DNA of 34,070 bases, from positions 1-34,070 of the IMG/VR virus record IMGVR_UViG_3300028883_000026; one strand, written 5' to 3'. This document shows positions 23,300 through 29,646 of this stretch, piece by piece. A program made the translations under genes and the position numbers. Within the stretch, counting starts at the first letter, position 1, and the number at the start of each line of letters is the position of its first letter. Under the pieces are notes generated by a model, which saw nothing but the letters and a program-made list of their open reading frames with translations, did no database searches and was not told the origin of the DNA. Source of the DNA: a virus.

Positions 23300-23485
23300 T
23301 CAGAACGAGAAGACCTTGCCTTCAGCAATCATCTGTTCCACATTGGCGGCTGCCTCAGTTTCAGCCCCATAAGGAACAGCGTCGTCACCGAGCATGTCTT
23401 TTGCTTTGAGAAGGGCGGTCTGGTAATCGTTTGCACGAGCAGTGTAGAGATCGCCATCGGTGTTGGTGAAGCGGAACTTGGTCAT
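23300..23485 (-). CDS. Small protein (61 aa), unrecognised
   Basis: Start ATG 23485 is preferred, with CCGGAG nine bases upstream, over the longer frame from 23578. The protein has a strand-turn-strand start (TKFRFTNTDGDLYTARANDY), a QTALLKAKDML helix and an acidic helical end. The pattern resembles small phage proteins with a beta-beta-alpha core, but I cannot name a family. Confidence 0.65.
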   Translation of the reverse strand: MTKFRFTNTDGDLYTARANDYQTALLKAKDMLGDDAVPYGAETEAAANVEQMIAEGKVFSF

Positions 23486-23514
23486 TTGAATTACTCCGGT
23501 TGCTTTGTCAGTAT

Positions 23515-23558
23515 GGTCATTATCTGACCCTAAACTGCCCAGGACAACGCCCTGGGCA
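23515..23558. repeat. Two inverted repeats between unit 1 genes
   Basis: TGCCCAGG / CCTGGGCA (23536-23558) lies just after the stop of the membrane protein gene on the transcribed strand, and GGTCA / TGACC (23515-23529) follows it. No T-run follows. Confidence 0.7.
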
Positions 23559-23559
23559 A

Positions 23560-23940
23560 TCAGAAAAACAGCATCCACACGACAGCAATTACCAGAGCGC
23601 CTGCAATTACGTTGAATACAGCATCCGTTCGAGTCATTTCGTAATCACTGTTAAGTACCTTTTCACGAAACTGTTCATCGCCCATGCCGCGAACGAGGAA
23701 ACCTACGAAGAAACAGATCACTCCAGCGATTGGGATTGCAATTGCAGTGATCAGTAGCCCACCAACAATCATCCAAACCGGAAACCCAGTAAACGCCAAT
23801 ACCACACCAATAATAACCAGGAAACCGAAGAATGCGCCCCAACCACTATCTTCCTGCGTATTCTGCTGGTCTACGGTGGCGGTGATGTTCACGTTTTGCG
23901 AGTCACTCACCTGAATGAATACTTTGTTTTCCTGGCTCAT
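23560..23940 (-). CDS. Membrane protein (126 aa)
   Basis: I prefer ATG 23940 (MSQENKVFIQ) over the longer frame to 23973. An N-terminal soluble part with a VSDSQNVNITATVD strand pair precedes three hydrophobic blocks (about 35-53, 55-82 and 107-126). Between the second and third is a charged loop (GMGDEQFREKVLNSDYEMTR). Possible roles are exclusion or membrane modification; no motif fixes one. Confidence 0.65.
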   Translation of the reverse strand: MSQENKVFIQVSDSQNVNITATVDQQNTQEDSGWGAFFGFLVIIGVVLAFTGFPVWMIVGGLLITAIAIPIAGVICFFVGFLVRGMGDEQFREKVLNSDYEMTRTDAVFNVIAGALVIAVVWMLFF

Positions 23941-23997
23941 CGTTTTATCCCATGTTGGTTTCGACGAGAGCAAGATTACTGGTACTAACAGCCCACG

Positions 23998-24279
23998 TCA
24001 ACTCCAATCGATGTCTTCCATCTGAATCCAGTACTTGCGGAAAAGGAATGTCGTACGTAGAGCGCTTTCTTTGCCGTTATACCCCATCTGTTTTGCGATT
24101 TTGTTTAGTTTGCGGAATTTGTCGCGAGTGAGGTCACCACCGATACCATGTTCGTGATAGAACTGTTCCACCGCCTTTGCGGCAATGTGTACGTCTTTAG
24201 GTTTGGCAGCACGTAATTCATCAATGCGTGCCTGTAGGTTCTTCATTTCTTGCTCGAGTTGAGCGATTGTGGATTTCAT
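23998..24279 (-). CDS. Coiled-coil protein (93 aa), possible DNA binding
   Basis: The protein has an N-terminal coiled coil (MKSTIAQLEQEMKNLQARID, about 1-25), then HIAAKAVEQFYHEHGIGG and a basic helical end (DLTRDKFRKLNKIAKQMG, then RTTFLFRKYW). A coiled coil joined to a basic helical part suggests a dimeric regulator, but I recognise no family. GGAGAAACATA lies upstream of the start. Confidence 0.6.
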   Translation of the reverse strand: MKSTIAQLEQEMKNLQARIDELRAAKPKDVHIAAKAVEQFYHEHGIGGDLTRDKFRKLNKIAKQMGYNGKESALRTTFLFRKYWIQMEDIDWS

Positions 24280-24310
24280 TATGTTTCTCCTATGTCTTAT
24301 TTGTTATGCG

Positions 24311-24317
24311 TATTTAT
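24311..24317 (-). promoter_or_regulatory. ATAAATA gap motif
   Basis: CATAAATACG lies past the stop of the 211-aa gene, within unit 1. It is the only copy between unit 1 genes. Confidence 0.35.
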
Positions 24318-24323
24318 GTGCGG

Positions 24324-24959
24324 TTAATCCTCGTCATCAAGACCAAGCAACTCCGCTGTTATCGCTTCTTGTTCTCTTCGGTTTTCCTCCAACTGAATAG
24401 CGGCACCAGCATGTTTCATGTGATGTTCAAGAACGATTTTAAATTCGTATTCCTTAATCTTCATTCGGTCCTTATGTCCTCTTACGCATTCCAGCCACAC
24501 ATGCGCGTATGTCTTCCATTCGCCAGGTGCGTTTAGTATTCGTTGTTGGAGGAAATCAGGTACCCACGTGTATCGCTCGGTGTCATTTCCCATCAGAGAA
24601 CCAAACAACTCACGGAACCGGTTCATACCTACCGCTTGTGCTTTTGTTACCGCAGTAGCGCCATCAAGCCACACGAAGACGTGGAAGTTGTTCTTTGTGC
24701 TCCATGTGTGGTATGTGTCAATCAGGTAGTAGGTGTTTGGTTTGAAGTCCAGTATGGATGCTGGTGTCAACCCGAGGTCTTGTGCGGCACTTATTGCTTG
24801 TGGAATAAACCGGTAGTCTTTTGCCTCCGTATTCAAGTTCCGTGCCATCTTATGCCAGATGACGCCTTTATCCAGATCCGGATTCGTGATGTAGACCTCC
24901 ATCGGTCTGTATTTGATGTCGCCACCTGCGGTGCGCCAGTGTAATTCTTTACCACTCAT
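24324..24959 (-). CDS. Unknown 211-aa protein, first gene of unit 1
   Basis: This is the largest product of unit 1 and is not recognised. The middle has NTYYLIDTYHTWSTKNNFHV (76-94) followed by FVWLDGATAV and a helix with VGMNRFRELFGSLMGND. The strand-His-hydrophobic pattern followed by a polar helix vaguely recalls primase-polymerase or RepB-type primase cores, but no clear metal-binding pair can be assigned. The C-terminus is a charged helix ending in an acidic tail (LLGLDDED). Since no other replication gene is visible, it is the best candidate for an initiator, at low confidence. Confidence 0.55.
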   Translation of the reverse strand: MSGKELHWRTAGGDIKYRPMEVYITNPDLDKGVIWHKMARNLNTEAKDYRFIPQAISAAQDLGLTPASILDFKPNTYYLIDTYHTWSTKNNFHVFVWLDGATAVTKAQAVGMNRFRELFGSLMGNDTERYTWVPDFLQQRILNAPGEWKTYAHVWLECVRGHKDRMKIKEYEFKIVLEHHMKHAGAAIQLEENRREQEAITAELLGLDDED

Positions 24960-24984
24960 TTGTCTTATCTCCTATTTGTATCAC

Positions 24985-25014
24985 ATTATACTACTCATTC
25001 CATAAACGAAACAA
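24985..25014 (-). promoter_or_regulatory. Promoter of unit 1 (TTGTTT-N18-TATAAT)
   Basis: On the minus strand a -35-like TTGTTT (25014-25009) and a perfect TATAAT (24990-24985) are 18 bases apart, about 25 bases upstream of the 211-aa gene. TAGGAGATAAGACA gives the ribosome site. Confidence 0.75.
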
Positions 25015-25019
25015 GTTGT

Positions 25020-25420
25020 GTGGCACATAATGCCTTGCCGAAGGCGAGTGCATTTGTGTCGCCAACTGGGTGGATTTATGAGCGACCAACAGGAGCGAGT
25101 AAATCCACCGAATACAGCGCACCGCCAAAACTATTGAATAAAGAAAGCCCCTGGTCAGAGAAGGTCAACCATAGGCAAGCCCAAAAACAAAAAGTGTTTT
25201 GTTCTCACATCGGTAGCCCGACAACTGGCGTTGCGTAATCCGTAATCAGAGCCTTCTCATTACGGCACAACTCACAGGAGGAACTCACAGACTACATTGT
25301 CGTCATCTGTGCCAGGTATGCCCCGCCTGACCCACATAGGGATTTCTTGACCGACTTGCTACATTGCACAACAGAGTGCTTGCTAGGATACTGCGTGTCT
25401 TGGTATCCAGTTTAATAGGG
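25020..25420. other. Hairpin-rich non-coding region, RNA or origin candidate
   Basis: No convincing gene lies here. Stems include TGGCACATAATGC / GCATTTGTGTCGCCA (25021-25064, imperfect, with an inner GCC-GAA-GGC), a perfect 10-bp stem GGTGGATTTA / TAAATCCACC (25069-25109) and GCCCCTGGT / ACCATAGGC (25147-25176). They continue with CCGTAAT / ATTACGG (25240-25265), GGCACA / TGTGCC (25264-25313) and GGATAC / GTATCC (25386-25408). AACTCACAG is repeated directly (25269 and 25282). On the minus strand the third stem is followed by TTTCTTTATT, a possible terminator. It matches no RNA family that I know. Confidence 0.6.
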
Positions 25421-25519
25421 CAAAAGAAAACCCTATGTTGGAACGCCGACGATGGCACATAGGGTTTTAAAGAAATCGTATTGTGGTTATCGTCGTTTGT
25501 GTCTGGTTCCAGCAGACCT
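25421..25519 (-). ncRNA. Candidate small RNA or terminated leader
   Basis: A transcript starting near 25519 from a near-consensus promoter would run about 99 nt to an intrinsic terminator. It has a 5' hairpin (GTCTG / CAGAC). Seven bases, CGACGAT (minus strand, 25495-25489), can pair with ATCGTCG in the terminator loop (25453-25447), giving an alternative fold or a pseudoknot. No open frame of note is present. It may be a free small RNA or a leader that controls read-through into the region ahead of unit 1. Confidence 0.6.
25422..25468 (-). terminator. Intrinsic terminator of unit 2 and the small RNA
   Basis: A perfect 12-bp stem AAAACCCTATGT / ACATAGGGTTTT (25468-25457 with 25438-25427) with an 18-base loop, then TTTTCTTTTG on the minus strand. 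A competing ATAGGG / CCCTAT pair (25415-25436) overlaps one arm. Confidence 0.88.
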
Positions 25520-25524
25520 AAATG

Positions 25525-25531
25525 TATTTAT
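25525..25531 (-). promoter_or_regulatory. ATAAATA motif within a promoter -10
   Basis: The heptamer overlaps the -10 (TATAAA) of the strong promoter at 25527-25555. It is the only copy that clearly sits in a sigma-70-like promoter, which may hint at the role of the other copies. Confidence 0.45.
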
Positions 25532-25555
25532 ACACAATACTAGGTAGGATGTCAA
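25527..25555 (-). promoter_or_regulatory. Near-consensus sigma-70 promoter (TTGACA-N17-TATAAA)
   Basis: A perfect -35 (25555-25550), a 17-base spacer and TATAAA (25532-25527) lie on the minus strand directly after the stop of the 143-aa gene. It is the best promoter match I found in the window, and no gene follows for over 500 bases. Confidence 0.85.
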
Positions 25556-25560
25556 CAGGC

Positions 25561-25992
25561 TTACACGAATCTATCGAATGATCCGTCCTCCACCATTGCC
25601 TTGCGTAGATCGTCTGATACCACACCGACCTCGGATAATGAGGGCAGTGCTTCGTAGAACTCATACGGAACGTCGAGTATCGTTTGGTCATCGCATCGTG
25701 GCTGTCCTTCATCTAACCACCACCAGTATCCGATGATACGGATGTGTGGCATTGCTGGTTTACCAGCAATGTAGAAATGCGTCATGAACTCATCGACGAA
25801 GATAGCGTGGTCGTTATACTGCGTAATTTGGTCTTGCAGATCAGCGATTGCATCATCTTCTAACCATCCGTCAAGATCTTCTTCCCAAGGTGGCATTAAA
25901 ATTTGACGGTTGTATTCCATGTTCTTGCCGATTGTAACAGCAAGGCGAATAAGTGAGGGATTCAGTACGAGTACTGGGTCTTGATTTTGCAT
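25561..25992 (-). CDS. Unknown protein (143 aa), last gene of unit 2
   Basis: This protein is not recognised. It contains an NMEYNRQILMPPWEEDLDGW segment, an acidic helix (EDDAIADLQDQITQYND), a RIIGYWWWLDEGQPRCDD part rich in Trp, and a helical end. CAGGAG lies upstream of the start. It is last in the tail operon, after two tip proteins and a 150-base gap, so it may be a fibre chaperone or a late accessory protein. Confidence 0.6.
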   Translation of the reverse strand: MQNQDPVLVLNPSLIRLAVTIGKNMEYNRQILMPPWEEDLDGWLEDDAIADLQDQITQYNDHAIFVDEFMTHFYIAGKPAMPHIRIIGYWWWLDEGQPRCDDQTILDVPYEFYEALPSLSEVGVVSDDLRKAMVEDGSFDRFV

Positions 25993-26142
25993 TAGTATGC
26001 TCCTGTAATGTTAACCTCGATAAGTGCCGAGGGTGTGGAAATCCACAAGAATTATGCTACAGGGGTTATAGTGGGAGGACAACGATTTTCTGTAATACCC
26101 AAAAACTCGTGAGAGCAAAGGGGGTGAAAAGGGGGTCTTGTG
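25993..26142. other. Gap upstream of the 143-aa gene
   Basis: The gap holds a small palindrome (TGTGG-ATTT-CCACA near 26040) and a TATAAC without a good -35. I see no gene or clear terminator in it. Confidence 0.4.
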
Positions 26143-26673
26143 TTATTCGTATTCGTCGACCTCTAACTTAAAGTCTATAATGTCGGAGTTTCCCACATAC
26201 CCGCTTGTGTCGTCAACCCACAATTGTGACATTATAAAATCTGTGTAGTACGTTGTGTCCGAACTTAACGTAGACAATCTTGTATCTGCGTCAGTTGGAC
26301 CGACAGTAGACAGGTTTGGATAGATGTATAGCGGATCTCTTTCACCGTAGATAAGATTGCCTGCGAAGTCGGTTGTAGGAACAGCATACGTATGTGTTTG
26401 TGCCATGTAAAGACGAACACCATCCGTCATTGAAAGACCTGTGATCTTCCAACGAACGCGTTTTGCTTGAGAGTATGTTCCCTCAATCTTTGCGTAGAGA
26501 TACTTCGTAGCGGAATGTTTGACCCAATCATCATCCTCTGGACGGCGAATCGGATAGTAGTAATACTTGAACAGGCTGTCCTTCAGACCCTGATTCTTCC
26601 AGTTCGAATTAAACACCTCTTCGTCTACGAAGGGGCTTCCTGTTCTTTCAAAGATTGAGATTTGTAATGACAT
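26143..26673 (-). CDS. Unknown tail-tip or fibre-end protein (176 aa)
   Basis: This protein follows the seven-bladed propeller with a TAATG overlap and is not recognised. It starts with an ISIFERTGSPFVDEEVFNSN segment, then aromatic strand-rich sequence (LFKYYYYPIRRPEDDDWVKH, YLYAKIEGTYSQAKRVRWKI) and a Thr/Asp/Ser-rich middle, ending in IDFKLEVDEYE. The beta-rich, aromatic, acidic composition suggests a compact beta-sandwich such as a carbohydrate-binding or receptor-binding head. Confidence 0.6.
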   Translation of the reverse strand: MSLQISIFERTGSPFVDEEVFNSNWKNQGLKDSLFKYYYYPIRRPEDDDWVKHSATKYLYAKIEGTYSQAKRVRWKITGLSMTDGVRLYMAQTHTYAVPTTDFAGNLIYGERDPLYIYPNLSTVGPTDADTRLSTLSSDTTYYTDFIMSQLWVDDTSGYVGNSDIIDFKLEVDEYE

Positions 26674-27752
26674 TAGTACGTAGACTCGTATGAATAAGTT
26701 CTGCCTTTATACACGAAAAAGTTTCCATCACCGCTCATTCTTCCAATAGGCCTATCTGTGTATGATGAGGTTACATCCACCCTCTCTGTAAAACTCCACG
26801 ATGTGGATTCATCAAACACTTGAAAATTTCCGTTAGTGGACGCTCTATCGAACGCCGCTAATCGGGTACCGTCGTCAGAAAGAACGAGTCTTGTGAACTC
26901 ATCCGCTGGGGAATTACGGGCAAAGTTGTCATCCTCAGCCCAAGAACCCCCACTGTACTTCCACACATACAGCGAGCCGAAGCCAACCTCGCCATACTCA
27001 GGGTGTAATGACATGACTGTTCCATTGTAGTTTAATGCAGGTTCGATTATTCCTGTTTGGACGTACTGAAGCATTGTTGTTTCTTCTTGAAGCGACCAAG
27101 AACCAGAATACTCATAAACAAAAACTCTACTTGTTCCAGAAGCACCGTTCTTGCGTATTGCAATAACGTTTCCATCTCCACTAAGCCCCGCAGGACCGTA
27201 TCCTGTTGTAAACTTAGTTTCGTATTCAAACGAAGCAGGAGATCCACCAAAGCGGAACACAGCTATTGAGTTCAACGCTGCCCTGCCCATCATTAAAACA
27301 GTTCCATCGTCGTTCAAGTCGACGCTGTGAAAACCCCAATAATAGTTGGTTTGTCCCATCGTAGCATTTGGCCACACAGTTTCGTCGTATGTCCAAGTTG
27401 AACCCGAACGCCTAAAAATGTGAACACATCCCGTGTTTGGGATAATAGGCGAGCCTCTATCATCATCTTGATACGCATTAGCAACAGCGGCTACTGTTCC
27501 ATCACCGGAAATGGCAACACGTTTTGCATAATTGCCTTCCGAACCTGGATTACTCAGCGTTCCTTCCAATGTCCATCCGCCCAGCTCATTACGAACATAA
27601 ACGTACGCTGCTCCTCCTATCTCTTTACCGAGAATCACTCGTTGCCCATCGGAAGTAATGTCTTCGTCGTTGGGAACCCAACCGACGTTAAACTCCTGAA
27701 TGAGAGTAGGTAGCGTAATTGTGTTTTTATCAGTAAAGAACCCAGTAAACAT
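26673..27752 (-). CDS. Seven-bladed beta-propeller tail protein, FG-GAP-like
   Basis: I place the start at ATG 27752, which overlaps the upstream stop by one base (TAATG), giving 359 aa. Seven copies of a short [S/N]-x-[D/N]-G motif (TSDGQRVIL, SGDGTVAAV, NDDGTVLMM, SGDGNVIAI, NYNGTVMSL, SDDGTRLAA, SGDGNFFVY) are spaced through the protein. Each is followed or preceded by a strand such as VYVRNELGGW, VHIFRRSGSTW, VFVYEYSGSW or LYVWKYSGGSW. This pattern is typical of FG-GAP-type propellers. It follows two fibre paralogues, so a receptor-binding role is likely. It is a different type from the other propeller in this genome. Confidence 0.8.
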   Translation of the reverse strand: MFTGFFTDKNTITLPTLIQEFNVGWVPNDEDITSDGQRVILGKEIGGAAYVYVRNELGGWTLEGTLSNPGSEGNYAKRVAISGDGTVAAVANAYQDDDRGSPIIPNTGCVHIFRRSGSTWTYDETVWPNATMGQTNYYWGFHSVDLNDDGTVLMMGRAALNSIAVFRFGGSPASFEYETKFTTGYGPAGLSGDGNVIAIRKNGASGTSRVFVYEYSGSWSLQEETTMLQYVQTGIIEPALNYNGTVMSLHPEYGEVGFGSLYVWKYSGGSWAEDDNFARNSPADEFTRLVLSDDGTRLAAFDRASTNGNFQVFDESTSWSFTERVDVTSSYTDRPIGRMSGDGNFFVYKGRTYSYESTY

Positions 27753-29635
27753 TATGCGAAATCCTTGTTGTAAGAACAAAATACGTTCGTTCCGTCGGAA
27801 ATACAAGTCATTAGATCAACATCTCCAGATCCTGTTGAAATTGCAGGCGTCTGCCCCGCTCGGAACTTATAAGCACTACCAAACGCCAGTGTATAAGGCC
27901 CAGCTCCCTGTGTAAACACAAACATCATTGTTTGGCCTGCAGTCAAGTTAGTTGGATTAGCAAGGGTAGCGTTGTGAGCCAGTGTCAGCTTAAACACATT
28001 GCTTGTAGAAGCGTCCACGCTAACTGAAGCACCACTTGTCAATGTGGTAGGAGAAACAGCTTGTGCTTTTGTGAAAGTATTCGCTTCGTTTGTTACCACA
28101 ACTGTGGATGCAAGATCGATCTCTCCGGCCGTTATAGTGAGCCTTGAAGTATCGCCTGAGCGAACGACACCGTATGTGGTATTTGTTGCTTCCGGAACGG
28201 AAATCACACCACTTGTTACATCAATGTTATCTCCTACCTGAACGACACCTTTAACGCCTGTGGTAGCGTCTGTTCCTGAAAGAACTCCTGATGATAATGT
28301 AAGACCAGTATTTTCAGTTACCTGAAGAATACCTTTTGTAGTATAAGTGGCATCGGGAACTGCCGTAGCGGAAAGAACACCGCTACCGTCAATAGACAAA
28401 CCGCTACCAACCTTGACTCCACCAAGCTCCGTAGGAGTTGCGATGTGAAGAGATAATACTCCTGCCGCAACATCCAAACCATCACCAACTTGAACCAATC
28501 CCAAAGACCCAGATGTTGCAGAAGGAACAGAAATTACGCCACTCGCCACGTCAATGTTTGTTCCTACCTGAACAACACCTTTAGAACCTGTAGTGGCATC
28601 TGGTAGGCTTAGTTCGGAAACGTCTACAGATACAACGCCTGAAGATACATCAAGGCCGGTACCCACTTGCATTATACCTTTAACCGACTCTGATGCATCT
28701 GGAATACTCAACTCAGATACGTCTACAGATACAACGCCTGCTGTTACATCGAGGCCGCTACCTACTTGCATTACGCCTTTGACTGACTCTGAAGCATCTG
28801 GAACGCTGATGTTTCCGCTTCCATCTACATCGATGTTTCCAGCTGTTGGAACTATAACACCACCAAGTGATGTGGTTGTAGCTACTGGAAGCGATCCACA
28901 ATCAACTGAAATCACACCATCTGTTACGTCAATGCCTGAACCGATTTGAACGACACCTGCAACTAACGTAGTAGCGTCTTTTGCATACAACTCGCACGCT
29001 CCAACACCGTCTGTAGCTGATCCAAGATCATCGTAGCCAGTTAAACATGCGAACAGCGAATCTGATGTGATTTCAACACTAGAGAGTTTCCCTGACGTTG
29101 AACTTGTGATAACAATGTCCCCGCCACTAATGGAAGCCGTTGCTCCTGACAAATCATCATTGATCTCATCAATCAAGTCCGAAAACGTTTGAGCATCATT
29201 TCCAGAAACTGAAACAGTTTGTGTTGCCCCTCCATCTACCTCTACGGTAAATGTGTATGATGAACAAGCATCGTTTGCGAGTCCTGTGGAATCGCCTCCG
29301 GATACTGAACCTCCCATGTCCACAGTCCAAATTCCCGCCGTGGCAGTATCTTGGATGTATAGGTGTTCACCTATTTTTACAATACCTGGAGTAGAATCAG
29401 TTGCATCTGGAATCAATGCCGCAATGTCTGCAGACGATGTGTCTTCAATCGCTGTGATGCGTCCTTTCGTGTCCACAGTTATGTTCGCTACTGGGTATTG
29501 TCCAGGCGAACTTCCTGGGCTTCCGGTCAATAGATGTGTTAATTGAGGATTGGTTCCGACCTGTGCTCCTCCATCGCCGTTTAAGTCGCCGAGAAGTTTA
29601 ATTTCACCTAGTTGGGTATCTGTTGCTTCTGCCAT
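27752..29635 (-). CDS. Repeat tail fibre (627 aa), paralogue of the upstream fibre
   Basis: The N-terminus (ATDTQLGEIKLLGDLNGDGG) is a fibre attachment module. The stem has about a dozen units of roughly 25 residues of the type KGxVQVGxxIDVxSGVISVP. The C-terminal 110 residues hold a module common to phage fibres: SVDASTSNVFKLTLAHNATL, then ANPTNLTAGQTMMFVFTQG and a final FCSYNKDFA. The upstream fibre has the same units and the same C-terminal module. CGGAG lies upstream of the start. A trimeric fibre with a long stem is expected. Confidence 0.8.
   Translation of the reverse strand: MAEATDTQLGEIKLLGDLNGDGGAQVGTNPQLTHLLTGSPGSSPGQYPVANITVDTKGRITAIEDTSSADIAALIPDATDSTPGIVKIGEHLYIQDTATAGIWTVDMGGSVSGGDSTGLANDACSSYTFTVEVDGGATQTVSVSGNDAQTFSDLIDEINDDLSGATASISGGDIVITSSTSGKLSSVEITSDSLFACLTGYDDLGSATDGVGACELYAKDATTLVAGVVQIGSGIDVTDGVISVDCGSLPVATTTSLGGVIVPTAGNIDVDGSGNISVPDASESVKGVMQVGSGLDVTAGVVSVDVSELSIPDASESVKGIMQVGTGLDVSSGVVSVDVSELSLPDATTGSKGVVQVGTNIDVASGVISVPSATSGSLGLVQVGDGLDVAAGVLSLHIATPTELGGVKVGSGLSIDGSGVLSATAVPDATYTTKGILQVTENTGLTLSSGVLSGTDATTGVKGVVQVGDNIDVTSGVISVPEATNTTYGVVRSGDTSRLTITAGEIDLASTVVVTNEANTFTKAQAVSPTTLTSGASVSVDASTSNVFKLTLAHNATLANPTNLTAGQTMMFVFTQGAGPYTLAFGSAYKFRAGQTPAISTGSGDVDLMTCISDGTNVFCSYNKDFA
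28599..28636 (-). repeat. 38-base identity tract between fibre paralogues
   Basis: These 38 bases are identical to 30497-30534 in the upstream fibre gene and encode part of the stem repeat. The flanks are also very similar, so recombination or recent gene conversion between the two genes is likely. Confidence 0.85.
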
Positions 29636-29646
29636 TTGTTACTCCG

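Noticed and set aside
24960-25238. Plus-strand open frame of 92 codons in the non-coding region
   Set aside because: It begins over the unit 1 promoter, has no ribosome site, an odd composition and lies against the direction of all genes. The inverted repeats explain the region better.
25020-25420. tRNA, CRISPR array or group I intron in the hairpin-rich region
   Set aside because: No tRNA T-loop (GGTTCRA) or cloverleaf, no regularly spaced repeats, and no intron core or split gene on either side.
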